Assembly (NCBI RefSeq): GCF_022370835.2
Contig: NZ_CP092365.1
Coordinates: 992,001 to 1,056,000, forward strand
Reading direction: 5' to 3'
From: Mycolicibacillus parakoreensis
GTDB lineage: Bacteria > Actinomycetota > Actinomycetes > Mycobacteriales > Mycobacteriaceae
Length of the DNA: 64,000 nucleotides
Shown: in pieces, positions 45,365 through 56,238 of the stretch
How the letters are laid out: every line of letters starts with the position of its first letter
Numbering within the stretch: the first letter of the stretch is position 1
Made by a program: the position numbers and the translations under genes
The notes under the pieces: model-generated
What the model saw: the letters and a program-made list of their open reading frames with translations, nothing else
Told to the model about the DNA's origin: nothing
Database searches by the model: none

Positions 45365-46443
45365 GCCCCGCCCCGACGAATCCGCATCAGCCCTGGCCCG
45401 GTCTGATCGCGGCCTATCGCGACCGGTTGCCGGTCGGCGACGACTGGACCCCGGTCACGCTGCTCGAGGGCGGGACCCCGCTGATCCACGCCGGCCGGAT
45501 CTCCGAGCGGACCGGTTGCACCGTGCATCTGAAGGTGGAGGGGCTCAACCCGACCGGGTCGTTCAAGGACCGCGGCATGACGATGGCGGTCACCGACGCC
45601 CTGGCCCGCGGTCAGCAGGCGGTGCTGTGCGCCTCGACCGGCAACACCTCCGCCTCGGCCGCCGCCTATGCCGCCCGTGCCGGGATCACCTGTGCGGTGC
45701 TGGTCCCGCAGGGCAAGATCGCCATGGGCAAGCTGGCCCAGGCGGTCATGCACGGGGCGAAGATCATCCAGGTCGACGGCAACTTCGACGACTGTCTGGA
45801 GTTGGCCCGCAAGATGACCACCGACTTCCCGACGATCGCGTTGGTCAACTCGGTCAACCCGGTGCGCATCGAGGGGCAGAAGACCGCGGCGTTCGAGATC
45901 GTCGACGCGCTGGGCGCCGCCCCCGACGTCCACTCCCTGCCGGTCGGCAACGCCGGCAACATCACCGCGTACTGGCGCGGCTACCGCGAGTACCACGCCG
46001 ACGGGGTGGCCGACCGGCTGCCGCGGATGCTGGGCACGCAGGCCGCCGGGGCGGCACCGTTGGTCTCGGGCAAGCCGGTGAGCAATCCCGAGACCGTGGC
46101 CACCGCGATCCGGATCGGCTCCCCGGCCTCCTGGGCGTCGGCGGTAACGGCGCAGCAGGACTCCGACGGGCGTTTCCTGTCGGCCACCGACGAGGAGATC
46201 CTCGCGGCGTATCACCTGGTTGCCGAGGCCGAAGGGGTGTTCGTCGAGCCGGCCTCGGCGGCGAGCATCGCGGGCCTGCTCAAATCCGTCGAAGACGGCT
46301 GGGTGCCGCGCGGGTCCACGGTGGTCTGTACCGTCACCGGCAATGGCCTCAAAGACCCCGACACCGCCCTGCGGGACATGCCCACGGTGACCCCGGTTCC
46401 GGTGGACGCCGGTGTCGTGGTCGAGCAGTTGGGGCTGGGCTAG
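45361..46443 (+). CDS. thrC: Threonine synthase
   Basis: 360-residue fold-type II PLP enzyme making threonine from O-phosphohomoserine. PLP Lys 69 in [11 protein letters not shown], same number as recalled in M. tuberculosis. Glycine-rich PLP phosphate loop [30 protein letters not shown] near the N-terminal domain. ATG start overlaps the thrA stop; thrB begins directly after its TAG. The order thrA-thrC-thrB lets homoserine flow through kinase and synthase made from one transcript. Confidence 0.96.
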   Translation: MSPAPTNPHQPWPGLIAAYRDRLPVGDDWTPVTLLEGGTPLIHAGRISERTGCTVHLKVEGLNPTGSFKDRGMTMAVTDALARGQQAVLCASTGNTSASAAAYAARAGITCAVLVPQGKIAMGKLAQAVMHGAKIIQVDGNFDDCLELARKMTTDFPTIALVNSVNPVRIEGQKTAAFEIVDALGAAPDVHSLPVGNAGNITAYWRGYREYHADGVADRLPRMLGTQAAGAAPLVSGKPVSNPETVATAIRIGSPASWASAVTAQQDSDGRFLSATDEEILAAYHLVAEAEGVFVEPASAASIAGLLKSVEDGWVPRGSTVVCTVTGNGLKDPDTALRDMPTVTPVPVDAGVVVEQLGLG

Positions 46444-47397
<954 letters not shown>

Positions 47398-47421
47398 TAT
47401 CGCGGCGCGCGGCGGGTTTGG

Positions 47422-47450
47422 TTGCGAACAATCGTCCGGCGCGTTATTCT
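47422..47450 (+). promoter_or_regulatory. Candidate rho promoter; long 5' leader follows
   Basis: TTGCGA (47422-47427), 17 bases, TATTCT (47445-47450). The predicted start near 47457 leaves a leader of about 194 bases before the rho GTG. The leader is less GC-rich than coding DNA and contains no convincing ORF. A long untranslated leader on rho is compatible with autogenous attenuation by Rho, as known in E. coli, but nothing in the sequence proves it. Confidence 0.5.
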
Positions 47451-47650
47451 CGGAGCTGTCCGGTAATCGCAGCATCTACGTCTGCGCTGAACACAGGGAC
47501 ACCTACCAAATTCTTCTCGGGGATCATTTAGCGACCGCCACCCTGGTGGTCACCGTCGCGGGAATGTTGCGGTAGCACGCGTTCGGTGTATGAGCTGAAT
47601 GCCACTGAACCCCTCGTCCGATGAAGCCTGCGGGGGAAGAAAGGAAATCC

Positions 47651-49630
47651 GTGACCGATACGGACCTGATCACAGCTGACGACAACGGCGGGGCCGACGT
47701 GTCGGGCACCGCCGGCGCCGCGGCACAGACCGACACCAAAAAAGACAAGCGTGGTGGGCTGTCGGCGATGGTGCTGCCCGAGCTACGGGTGTTGGCCGTG
47801 CAATCCGGCGTCAAGGGAGCCTCCGGTATGCGAAAAAGTGAACTGATCGCCGCGATCAACGAGAGCCGTGAAGGAAAAAACGGCGGATCGCACGAGGCGC
47901 CGGCGACGCCCGCGGCGCAAGACAGCGACACCGGCGACGCGCCCCGGCGCGAGCGGCGCGGTGCCGCCCGCGACAGCGGTGCACCGGCCGCGGACCGCGG
48001 TGACGCGCCGCAGACCGGCGGCGACACGTCCGGGCCGGCCGAGCCCGCGGCCACCGGCGGATCGGACAGCGCAGCCAGCCAGGCCGATACGCCCCCCGCG
48101 CAGACCAAGGACCGCCCGAAGCAGGCCAGAGACGCCCAGGGCGCCGGTGACGGCACGGACGCCAAGGACGCCAAAGACGCCAAGGACGGGCCCAAGGACG
48201 GGCCCAAAGACACCAAGGACGGGCCCAAGGACGGCGCCAAAGACGGTCGGGGCCAGAACAAGAACGACAAACCGCGCGACAAGGGCGACGGCGCCGGCGG
48301 GGACTCGGGCCAACACGGCCAACAGAGTCAACAGAGTCAGCAGGGTCAGCAGGGTCAACAGAACCGTGGCGACGACGACGGTGAGGGCCGCGGCGGTCGG
48401 CGGGGCCGGCGGTTCCGCGACCGGCGCCGCCGGGACCGTTCCGGCGACGGCGGTGACACCGAACTGCGCGAGGACGATGTCGTGCAGCCGGTGGCCGGCA
48501 TCCTCGACGTGTTGGACAACTACGCATTCGTGCGCACCTCGGGCTACCTCGCCGGACCCAACGACGTGTACGTCTCGATGAACATGGTGCGCAAGAACGG
48601 CTTGCGACGTGGCGACGCGATCACCGGCGCGGTGCGCGCCCCACGGGAAGGCGAAGGCGGCGGCCAGAACTCCCGACAGAAGTTCAACCCGCTGGTGCGG
48701 TTGGACACCGTCAACGGGGGCCCGGTCGAAGATGCGAAGAAGCGCCCGGAGTTCGGCAAGCTCACTCCGCTCTACCCCAACCAGCGGCTCCGGCTGGAGA
48801 CCTCGCCGGATCTGCTCACCACCCGGGTCATCGACCTGATCATGCCGATCGGCAAGGGGCAGCGGGCCTTGATCGTGTCGCCGCCCAAGGCCGGTAAGAC
48901 CACGATCCTGCAGGACATCGCCAACGCGATCACCCGCAACAACCCCGAGTGCCACCTCATGGTCGTCCTGGTCGACGAACGCCCCGAAGAGGTGACCGAC
49001 ATGCAGCGCTCGGTCAAAGGTGAGGTCATCGCCTCCACCTTCGACCGTCCGCCGTCGGATCACACCTCGGTGGCCGAGCTGGCCATCGAGCGGGCCAAAC
49101 GACTTGTCGAGCAGGACAAGGACGTCGTGGTGCTTCTCGACTCGATCACCCGACTCGGCCGCGCCTACAACAACGCCTCACCGGCGTCGGGGCGCATCCT
49201 CTCCGGGGGTGTAGACTCCACGGCCCTGTACCCGCCGAAACGGTTCCTCGGCGCGGCGCGCAACATCGAGGAAGGCGGGTCGTTGACGATCATCGCGACC
49301 GCGATGGTCGAAACCGGGTCGACCGGTGACACCGTGATCTTCGAGGAGTTCAAGGGCACCGGTAACGCGGAGCTGAAGCTGGACCGCAAGATCGCCGAGC
49401 GCCGGGTGTTCCCCGCCGTCGACGTCAACCCGTCCGGCACCCGCAAGGACGAGCTGCTGCTCTCGCCCGACGAGTTCGGGATCGTCCACAAGCTGCGTCG
49501 GGTGCTGTCCGGGCTGGACTCCCACCAGGCGATCGACCTGTTGATGAGCCAGCTGCGCAAGACCAAGAACAACTACGAGTTCCTGGTCCAGGTCTCCAAG
49601 AACACGCCCGGCGGGTTGGACAACGACTGA
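47651..49630 (+). CDS. rho: Transcription termination factor Rho with long Asp/Lys/Gln-rich insert
   Basis: 659-residue RNA-dependent helicase ending transcription. N-terminal Rho_N helix bundle (MVLPELRVLAVQSGVKGASGMRKSELIAAI), then a ~180-residue disordered insert with Ala-Lys-Asp / Gly-Pro-Lys-Asp repeats (48161-48246) and Gln-rich repeats (48310-48363), then an Arg-rich patch (GGRRGRRFRDRRRRDR). The cold-shock-type RNA-binding domain and the ATPase core follow, with Walker A SPPKAGKTT. GTG 47651 is chosen over ATG 47621 because AAAGGA precedes it and the N-terminus matches M. tuberculosis Rho (VTDTDLITA). About 57 residues longer than the recalled M. tuberculosis protein, all in the insert. 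Confidence 0.96.
   Translation: MTDTDLITADDNGGADVSGTAGAAAQTDTKKDKRGGLSAMVLPELRVLAVQSGVKGASGMRKSELIAAINESREGKNGGSHEAPATPAAQDSDTGDAPRRERRGAARDSGAPAADRGDAPQTGGDTSGPAEPAATGGSDSAASQADTPPAQTKDRPKQARDAQGAGDGTDAKDAKDAKDGPKDGPKDTKDGPKDGAKDGRGQNKNDKPRDKGDGAGGDSGQHGQQSQQSQQGQQGQQNRGDDDGEGRGGRRGRRFRDRRRRDRSGDGGDTELREDDVVQPVAGILDVLDNYAFVRTSGYLAGPNDVYVSMNMVRKNGLRRGDAITGAVRAPREGEGGGQNSRQKFNPLVRLDTVNGGPVEDAKKRPEFGKLTPLYPNQRLRLETSPDLLTTRVIDLIMPIGKGQRALIVSPPKAGKTTILQDIANAITRNNPECHLMVVLVDERPEEVTDMQRSVKGEVIASTFDRPPSDHTSVAELAIERAKRLVEQDKDVVVLLDSITRLGRAYNNASPASGRILSGGVDSTALYPPKRFLGAARNIEEGGSLTIIATAMVETGSTGDTVIFEEFKGTGNAELKLDRKIAERRVFPAVDVNPSGTRKDELLLSPDEFGIVHKLRRVLSGLDSHQAIDLLMSQLRKTKNNYEFLVQVSKNTPGGLDND
48161..48246 (+). 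repeat. In-frame short tandem repeats inside rho insert
   Basis: GCCAAGGAC-type 9-mers followed by GGGCCCAAGGAC-type 12-mers encode eight Lys-Asp pairs in a row (AKD x3, then GPKD/TKD/GAKD units). All repeat lengths are multiples of three, so copy-number change would keep the frame. A second repetitive stretch (CAACAGAGT / CAGCAGGGT units, 48310-48363) encodes the Gln-rich part. Confidence 0.8.
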
Positions 49631-49659
49631 CCCTCGGGGTCGGCGACCTACCGGAAAAG

Positions 49660-49698
49660 GACAGCTCCCCGAGGCCCTCAGGGCCCCGGGGAGCTGTC
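49660..49698. terminator. Strong hairpin between convergent rho and Pro-rich gene
   Basis: GACAGCTCCCCG (49660-49671) pairs perfectly with CGGGGAGCTGTC (49687-49698). Inside, after one A-C mismatch, GGCCC pairs with GGGCC around a TCA loop. The plus-strand side is followed by TTGTGT, not a U-run, as is usual for mycobacterial terminators. It begins 29 bases after the rho stop and ends 11 bases before the stop of the opposite-strand gene, so it probably serves both. Confidence 0.8.
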
Positions 49699-49709
49699 TT
49701 GTGTCGGGT

Positions 49710-50039
49710 CTAATACCCCACCGAGGGCACCGGCGGCACCGGGGGCACCGGCGGCGGTGAGGGCACCTCGGGCACCGGCGGCACCGGGGGCACCGGCGGC
49801 GGTGAGGGCACCTCGGGCACCGGCGGCACCGGGGGCACCGGAGGCGGTGAGGGCGCCTCGGGCACCGGCGGTACGGGGGGCACCGGCGGGGGTGCGGGCG
49901 CCTCGACGTTGGGAACCGGTGGCGGCGGTGGCGGTGTCGGGTCGGCCAGGGCCACGCCGGCGCCCAGGCCGAACGCGACCGCAGCGCTCGACACGCCAAG
50001 CGTGGCCTTGGTGATCAGGCTTCGGATCTGCATCGTCAT
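49710..50039 (-). CDS. Secreted Pro/Val-rich protein with four 15-residue repeats
   Basis: 109-residue exported protein. Signal peptide of ~32 residues ([23 protein letters not shown], cleavage before DPT), then a six-Pro run, then four tandem 15-residue units of the form [15 protein letters not shown] (residues 47-106), ending VGY. It has no other domain: the mature protein is about 75 residues, half of them Pro, so it should be an extended polyproline rod at the cell surface. ATG 50039 has GGAGAGG 5 bases upstream. Function unknown; I recall no counterpart between rho and rpmE in M. tuberculosis. Confidence 0.8.
   Translation of the reverse strand: MTMQIRSLITKATLGVSSAAVAFGLGAGVALADPTPPPPPPVPNVEAPAPPPVPPVPPVPEAPSPPPVPPVPPVPEVPSPPPVPPVPPVPEVPSPPPVPPVPPVPSVGY
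49722..49901 (-). repeat. Four tandem 45-bp units in the Pro-rich gene
   Basis: Each unit encodes [15 protein letters not shown]. The two middle units are nearly identical at the nucleotide level, while the outer ones differ by a few bases, a pattern of recent unit duplication. Because the unit length is a multiple of three, expansion or loss keeps the frame. Confidence 0.85.
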
Positions 50040-50128
50040 CGTCGCCTCTCCTTGTTCGAATCCGGGACCGCCGGCGACACCACCGAGCCGGTCTCGAAGT
50101 TATCCGTCGTCTCATACCCAGGTTCCTA

Positions 50129-50143
50129 GATTGTCAAACAATC
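50129..50143. promoter_or_regulatory. Palindrome overlapping a -35 of the Pro-rich gene
   Basis: GATTGT-TTG-ACAATC on the minus strand (6-bp arms, 3-base spacer), in a locally AT-rich stretch. The sequence TTGACA inside it (50137-50132) could be the -35 of the minus-strand gene starting at 50039, with a TATGAG 15 bases further (50116-50111) as a weak -10. This is the shape of a repressor operator. The rest of the 274-base gap (50040-50313) holds the rpmE promoter. Confidence 0.45.
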
Positions 50144-50190
50144 CGCCACTCGGCGGGCGTTCGGGAATAGTGGCGGCCGCCCCGGCGTTT

Positions 50191-50220
50191 TGGGGCCACG
50201 ATGCCTGGCCTGGCATAATG
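50191..50220 (+). promoter_or_regulatory. Candidate rpmE promoter
   Basis: TTGGGG (50191-50196), 18 bases, CATAAT (50215-50220) preceded by TGG, an extended -10-like element. The predicted start near 50227 leaves a leader of about 87 bases before rpmE. No Zur-type palindrome is evident here, consistent with the zinc-containing L31 form. Confidence 0.5.
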
Positions 50221-50313
50221 AGACGCCGGATCAGGTTGGCAACCCAACCCGTCACCTCAGGCTCCGGTTCACGCCCTGGTGGGCGACCCGGACCAACGAT
50301 TGCAGAGGACAGC

Positions 50314-50556
50314 ATGAAAACCGACATTCACCCCGCCTACGGCGAGACCACCGTGGTCTGCGGTTGCGGCAACAGCTTCACCACCCGCAGCACCAAGCCG
50401 GGTGGGCACATCGTGGTCGAGGTCTGCTCGCAGTGCCACCCGTTCTACACCGGCAAGCAGAAGATCCTGGACACCGGTGGCCGGGTGGCGCGCTTCGAGC
50501 GGCGGTATGGAAAGCGCAAGGCCAACACCGCGAAGACGCAGAACGCCGAGAGCTAG
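50314..50556 (+). CDS. rpmE: Ribosomal protein L31, zinc-binding form
   Basis: 80-residue large-subunit protein. It keeps all four zinc Cys: C16 and C18 (VVCGCGN) and C38 and C41 ([15 protein letters not shown]), so it is the C+ (zinc-containing) type rather than the zinc-free paralogue used under zinc starvation. The basic C-terminus binds rRNA. ATG 50314 has GAGGA 6 bases upstream. The next gene, prfA, begins 72 bases later, so the two are probably cotranscribed. Confidence 0.96.
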   Translation: MKTDIHPAYGETTVVCGCGNSFTTRSTKPGGHIVVEVCSQCHPFYTGKQKILDTGGRVARFERRYGKRKANTAKTQNAES

Positions 50557-50628
50557 CAACCATTCCGACGCCCGGAGCGCACAGCCGCGGTATCCGGGCG
50601 TCGGTTTGTGTCCGGGGAAGAAGTTGAC

Positions 50629-51698
<1,070 letters not shown>

Positions 51699-51702
<4 letters not shown>

Positions 51703-52577
51703 CCCGCTGCGGCGTGCCGACACGGCGCTCGCCCGGCGGGCTGTCGCGCGCGATCGCCGAGGCGGCCGCCGCCTTGGCGCACGCCGGGATCGACTCGGCG
51801 CGCCGCGACGCCGAGGAGTTGGCGGCGCACCTGATCGGCACTGAGCGGGGGCGGCTCGCGCTGGTCGATCCGCCTGTGCGCACCTTCTACGCCGAGTACC
51901 GCCGGCTGGTCGACGCCCGTGCCCGCCGGGTCCCGCTGCAGCACCTCACCGGTACCGCGTCGTTCGGTTCGGTCACGCTGCACGTGGGCCCCGGGGTGTT
52001 CGTGCCGCGTCCCGAGACCGAGGCGCTGCTGGCCTGGGCGCTCGCCGAAGACCTGCCGGACTCACCGACCGTCATCGACGCCTGCACCGGCTCCGGTGCC
52101 CTGGCGCTGGCGTTGGCGCGGCACCGGCCCACCGCCCGGGTGTTCGGCATCGAGATCTGCGAGTCCGCCCTGGCCTACGCCCGCCGCAACGGCGCCGACA
52201 GCCCGGTGCAGTGGGTGCAGGCCGACATCGCCACCCCGGGCCTGCTCGCCGAGCTCGACGGTGCCGTCGACCTCGTGGTGGCCAACCCGCCGTACCTTCC
52301 CGAGGGTGCGTCGTTGACACCCGAGGTGGCCGACCACGATCCGCGCCATGCCCTGTTCGCCGGGTCCGACGGGATGGCGGTGATCGGCGCGGTCACCGCG
52401 CGGGCGGGCTCCTGGCTGCGTCCCGGCGGCCGGTTCGCGGTCGAACACGATGACAGCACCGCCGGTGCCACCGTCGAATTGATCGCCCACACAGGGCTTT
52501 TCGATACCATCGTGAGTCGCCGCGATCTGGCAGGACGACCGCGGTTCGTGACCGCCCGCAGGAAGGTGTCACGGTGA
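51699..52577 (+). CDS. prmC: Release-factor glutamine N5-methyltransferase
   Basis: 292-residue SAM-dependent methyltransferase (HemK) modifying the GGQ glutamine of release factors. SAM motif I reads [16 protein letters not shown]; the catalytic NPPY is in [24 protein letters not shown] precedes the Rossmann core. The N-terminal helical domain (~1-95) recognises the release factor. Coupled to prfA (ATGA overlap) and to the t6A gene (GTGA overlap). Confidence 0.95.
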
Positions 52578-53269
52578 CACACAGCACCGGTGAGCAAGAC
52601 CGCCCCCCCGCGCACCACCGCGACGTGTACGACTGTGCGGACCCGCACCGGCGCGCCGCCGGGATCGCCGCCGCCATCAGCGCGGTCAAGGCCGGCCAAC
52701 TGGTGGTGGTGCCCACCGACACCGTCTACGGCATCGGCGCCGACGCCTTCGACCCCGCCGCGGTGGAGTCCTTGCTGGCGGCCAAGGGGCGGGGCCCGGA
52801 CATGCCGGTCGGTGTCCTCGTCGGATCGTGGCGCACCATCGACGGCCTGGTGTTCACCGTCCCCGACGCCGCCCGGACCCTCATCCGCGCTTTCTGGCCG
52901 GGAGCGTTGAGCCTGGTGGTGACCGCCGCCCCCTCGCTGCCGTGGAATCTCGGCGACACCGGCGGCACCGTGATGCTGCGCATGCCCCTGCACCCGGTCG
53001 CCATCGAGGTGCTGCGCGCGATCGGACCGATGGCGGTCTCCAGCGCCAACGTCTCCGGCCGCCCTGCGGCCGGTACCGCGGCCGAGGCCCGGGAGCAGTT
53101 CGCCGACCGCGCGGCGGTGTATCTCGACGCCGGCCCCGCGGCGCAGCAGGCGGCCTCCACGATCGTGGACCTCACCGGCGCCGGCCCGCGGATCCTGCGC
53201 ACCGGACCGGTCAGCGTCGAGCGTGTCGCCGCGGTCCTGGAGGTCGACCCCGCGACGCTGACGGACTGA
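52574..53269 (+). CDS. L-threonylcarbamoyladenylate synthase (Sua5/YrdC/YwlC family)
   Basis: 231-residue YrdC-fold enzyme making the threonylcarbamoyl-AMP used for t6A37 modification of tRNAs. Conserved parts are VVVPTDTVYGIGADAFDPAAVESLLAAKGRG, the nucleotide-binding strand FWPGALSLVV, and MAVSSANVSGRPAAGT. It lacks the extra C-terminal Sua5 domain, so it is the short form. Rv1301 equivalent. The GTG start overlaps prmC by 4 bases. The genes for the rest of the t6A machinery are not in this window. Confidence 0.92.
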   Translation: MTHSTGEQDRPPAHHRDVYDCADPHRRAAGIAAAISAVKAGQLVVVPTDTVYGIGADAFDPAAVESLLAAKGRGPDMPVGVLVGSWRTIDGLVFTVPDAARTLIRAFWPGALSLVVTAAPSLPWNLGDTGGTVMLRMPLHPVAIEVLRAIGPMAVSSANVSGRPAAGTAAEAREQFADRAAVYLDAGPAAQQAASTIVDLTGAGPRILRTGPVSVERVAAVLEVDPATLTD

Positions 53270-53303
53270 CCTCGGGCGCGCCGCGGTGCAGTACGGTCGC
53301 GGA

Positions 53304-54494
53304 ATGACCGGTGCCGTGCCCACTCTGACCGCCGGGGTGTACACCGTCGCCGAGCAGGGCGCCGGGGTGCCGTTGCGCGAACTCGCGCTGGTCGGCCTGA
53401 CCGCCGCGATCGTCACCTACTTCGCGACCGGGCCGGTGCGGGTGCTGGCCACCCGGCTGGGAGCGGTCGCCTACCCGCGCGACCGCGACGTCCACCGCAC
53501 CCCCACCCCCCGGATGGGCGGGCTGGCGATGTACGTCGGGACCATCGCCGCGGTGTTCCTCGCCTCGCAACTGCCGGCACTGACCCGCGGGTTCGTCTAC
53601 TCCTCGGGGATGCCGGCGGTGGTCGTCGCCGGTGGCGTGATCATGGGCATCGGGCTCATCGACGACCGTTGGGGTCTGGACGCGCTGACCAAGTTCGCCG
53701 GTCAGATCACCGCCGCCAGCGTCCTGGTCACGATGGGGGTCGCGTGGAGCGTGCTCTACATCCCGTTCGGGGGAGTGGGCACGATCGTGCTGGACCAGGT
53801 GTCCTCGATTCTGCTGACCCTGGCGCTGACCGTGTCGATCGTCAACGCGATGAACTTCGTCGACGGCCTCGACGGGCTCGCCGCCGGCCTCGGGTTGATC
53901 ACCGCGCTGGCCATCTGCATCTTCTCGATGGGTCTGTTGCGCGACCACGGCGGGGACGTGCTGTTCTACCCGCCCGCGGTGATCTCGGTGGTGCTGGCCG
54001 GGGCGTGTCTGGGGTTTTTGCCGCACAATTTCCACCGCGCCAAGATCTTCATGGGCGATTCCGGGTCGATGCTGATCGGGCTGATGCTGGCCGCCGCCTC
54101 CACCACCGCGGCCGGCCCGATCTCCCAGAGTGCCTACGGCGCCCGCGACGTCTTCGCGCTGCTGGCGCCGTTCCTGCTGGTGGTCGCGGTCATGTTCGTG
54201 CCCGCCCTGGACATGCTGCTGGCGATCGTGCGCCGGACCCGCGCCGGGGTGAGCCCGTTTCACCCCGACAAGATGCACCTGCATCACCGGTTGTTGGAGA
54301 TCGGGCACTCGCACCGCCGGGTGGTGCTGCTCATTTACCTGTGGGTGGGGATCGTGGCCCTCGGGGTGGCCAGCACCATTTTCGTCGACCCGCGCTACAC
54401 CGGCGCGGTGATGCTCGCGGCGATTCTCGTCGCCGTCGTGGCGACGTTGATTCCCCTGGTCAGGGGCCGTGACAACGTGTACGACGAAAAGTAG
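53304..54494 (+). CDS. wecA: Decaprenyl-phosphate GlcNAc-1-phosphate transferase
   Basis: 396-residue polytopic membrane enzyme (Rv1302, also called rfe) that puts GlcNAc-1-P on decaprenyl phosphate, the first step of the arabinogalactan linkage unit. About eleven TM helices. Catalytic-loop motifs: MGIGLIDDRWGLD, NAMNFVDGLDGLAAG, FMGDSGSMLIGL and HPDKMHLHHRLLEIGHSHRRVV. ATG 53304 is chosen; a GTG 18 bases upstream is possible. A 6-bp hairpin (GGCCCC/GGGGCC) 3 bases after the stop may end transcription before the ATP synthase operon. Confidence 0.93.
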   Translation: MTGAVPTLTAGVYTVAEQGAGVPLRELALVGLTAAIVTYFATGPVRVLATRLGAVAYPRDRDVHRTPTPRMGGLAMYVGTIAAVFLASQLPALTRGFVYSSGMPAVVVAGGVIMGIGLIDDRWGLDALTKFAGQITAASVLVTMGVAWSVLYIPFGGVGTIVLDQVSSILLTLALTVSIVNAMNFVDGLDGLAAGLGLITALAICIFSMGLLRDHGGDVLFYPPAVISVVLAGACLGFLPHNFHRAKIFMGDSGSMLIGLMLAAASTTAAGPISQSAYGARDVFALLAPFLLVVAVMFVPALDMLLAIVRRTRAGVSPFHPDKMHLHHRLLEIGHSHRRVVLLIYLWVGIVALGVASTIFVDPRYTGAVMLAAILVAVVATLIPLVRGRDNVYDEK

Positions 54495-54496
54495 TA

Positions 54497-54516
54497 GGCC
54501 CCGGTTTCAAGGGGCC
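54497..54516 (+). terminator. Weak hairpin after wecA
   Basis: GGCCCC (54497-54502) pairs with GGGGCC (54511-54516) around the loop GGTTTCAA, directly after the wecA stop. There is no U-run. Immediately downstream, TACGGT at 54527-54532 is a likely -10 for the ATP synthase operon, so termination here may be partial. Confidence 0.45.
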
Positions 54517-54526
54517 CGCCGTGTGG

Positions 54527-54532
54527 TACGGT
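54527..54532 (+). promoter_or_regulatory. Candidate -10 of the ATP synthase operon
   Basis: TACGGT fits the mycobacterial -10 pattern; a TTTCAA-like -35 lies about 17 bases upstream inside the hairpin loop. Transcription would start near 54539, about 165 bases before atpI and 37 before the possible small ORF. Confidence 0.4.
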
Positions 54533-54575
54533 TCCGATCGGCGTCGACATCCGGCCACCAAAAAGGAGCGTTTCC

Positions 54576-54707
54576 TTGGGTGATTCCTGTGCGCCCAATG
54601 CCGTCCGATACGCTCGGCAGGTCGCACGGGATGCAGGTGAGCGACGCCAGGCTTACGTCGGATTTGCGGAGAATGCAGGGACTTCGGTGACTGAGGTGAC
54701 ACGGTGA
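54576..54707 (+). CDS. Possible 43-residue ORF coupled to atpI
   Basis: A TTG codon at 54576 sits 7 bases after AAAAAGGAG, the best Shine-Dalgarno in this gap. The frame runs 43 codons (begins [15 protein letters not shown], ends EVTR) and its TGA overlaps the atpI GTG by 4 bases, the same junction type used throughout this genome. Against it, third-position GC is only about 56 percent, well below the real genes around it, and a competing 36-codon frame from a GTG at 54580 has more typical codon use. It may be a leader ORF that couples ribosomes into atpI, or chance. No domain is recognised. Confidence 0.35.
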   Translation: MGDSCAPNAVRYARQVARDAGERRQAYVGFAENAGTSVTEVTR

Positions 54708-55168
54708 CGACACCAGCGCAGGATGCGCCGTTGGTGTTTCCGGAAGTGGCGTTTCGGCCGCTGCGCCTCTTGGTCATCTGCCTGGCGCTGACCGCGGCCG
54801 CCATCGGGGCCACCTTCCTGCTGGATCGCCCGATGATCGGGGTCTACCTCGGCGTCGGGATGGCGATCGGGCTGGTCAATGCGCTGCTGATCCGTCGGTC
54901 GGTCAACGCCATCACCGCCGGTGAGCATCCGCTCAAACGCAAAATGGCGCTCAACTCCGCGACCCGACTGGCGGCCATCACGGTGATCGCCCTGGTCATC
55001 GCCTACCTCACCCGCCCCGACGGCCTGGGTGTGGTGTTCGGGCTGGCGCTGTTCCAGGTGCTGCTGGTGGGCGGCACCGCGCTGCCGGTCTGGAAGAAGA
55101 TTCGTACCTCGGCGGACGACGCGGGTCCGGCCGGCACGACCGACGGATACACCGAAGGGACCGCATGA
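54704..55168 (+). CDS. atpI: AtpI-like membrane protein of the ATP synthase operon
   Basis: 154-residue protein with four hydrophobic helices: [57 protein letters not shown] and [21 protein letters not shown]. Rv1303 equivalent. AtpI proteins help assemble the c-ring or take up Mg2+; in mycobacteria the role is not settled. The start is GTG 54704 with GAGGTGAC upstream. The stop overlaps the atpB ATG (ATGATG arrangement). Confidence 0.85.
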   Translation: MTTPAQDAPLVFPEVAFRPLRLLVICLALTAAAIGATFLLDRPMIGVYLGVGMAIGLVNALLIRRSVNAITAGEHPLKRKMALNSATRLAAITVIALVIAYLTRPDGLGVVFGLALFQVLLVGGTALPVWKKIRTSADDAGPAGTTDGYTEGTA

Positions 55169-55926
55169 TGGACGAGACGATCCTGGCCGAGAGCAAGGTC
55201 GAGGTCGGTCATCACGTCACGACCACCTGGTTGGGGATGACCATCAACCTCGACACGGTGATCTCCAGTGCGATCGCGGCCGTCATCGTCATCGCGATGG
55301 CGCTGTACCTGCGCGCCAAGGTCACCTCGACCGGGGTGCCCGGGGGTGTGCAGCTGTTCTTCGAGACCATCACCACCCAGATGCGCGGCCAGATCGAGGC
55401 GACGATCGGGATGCGGGTGGCGCCGTTCGTGCTGCCGTTGGCGGTCACGTTGTTCATCTACATCCTCATCGCGAACTGGCTGTCGGTGCTGCCGGTGCAG
55501 TACGCCGACGAGGACGGGGTCTCGCGGGAGCTGTTCAGCCCCGCCGCCGCCGACATCAACTTCGTCGCCGCGTTGACGGTGTTCGTCTTCCTCAGCTACC
55601 ACCTGGCCGGCTTCTGGCGTCGCGGCCTGTTCGGCCACCCCCTGCAACTGGTGAAGGGGCACGTGACCTTGATGGCCCCGATCAACCTGGTCGAAGAGTT
55701 GGCCAAGCCGATCTCGCTGGCCTTGCGTCTTTTCGGCAACATCTTCGCCGGCGGCATCCTGGTGGGGTTGATCGCGTTGTTCCCGCCGTATATTTTGTGG
55801 GCCCCCAACGCGGTGTGGAAGGCGTTCGACCTGTTCGTCGGTGCCATTCAAGCGTTCATCTTCGCCCTGCTGACCGTGCTGTACTTCAGCCAGGCGATGG
55901 AACTCGAAGAAGAGCACGAGCACTAA
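55165..55926 (+). CDS. atpB: ATP synthase subunit a
   Basis: 253-residue Fo subunit forming the proton half-channels. About six helices. The essential Arg is in [21 protein letters not shown]. The N-terminus is long and soluble, and the C-terminus is acidic (ELEEEHEH), both usual in mycobacteria. Start ATG 55165 overlaps the atpI stop. It faces the c-ring encoded next. Confidence 0.96.
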   Translation: MMDETILAESKVEVGHHVTTTWLGMTINLDTVISSAIAAVIVIAMALYLRAKVTSTGVPGGVQLFFETITTQMRGQIEATIGMRVAPFVLPLAVTLFIYILIANWLSVLPVQYADEDGVSRELFSPAAADINFVAALTVFVFLSYHLAGFWRRGLFGHPLQLVKGHVTLMAPINLVEELAKPISLALRLFGNIFAGGILVGLIALFPPYILWAPNAVWKAFDLFVGAIQAFIFALLTVLYFSQAMELEEEHEH

Positions 55927-56229
<303 letters not shown>

Positions 56230-56238
56230 TCCGCTGAC

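Noticed and set aside
49722..49901. 45-bp repeats as a CRISPR array
   Set aside because: Units are contiguous, in frame, lack unique spacers and encode a polyproline protein.
54580..54690. Alternative 36-codon frame before atpI (GTG start)
   Set aside because: Better codon use than the TTG frame but the ribosome site is 11 bases away and it does not couple to atpI; not strong enough to list.
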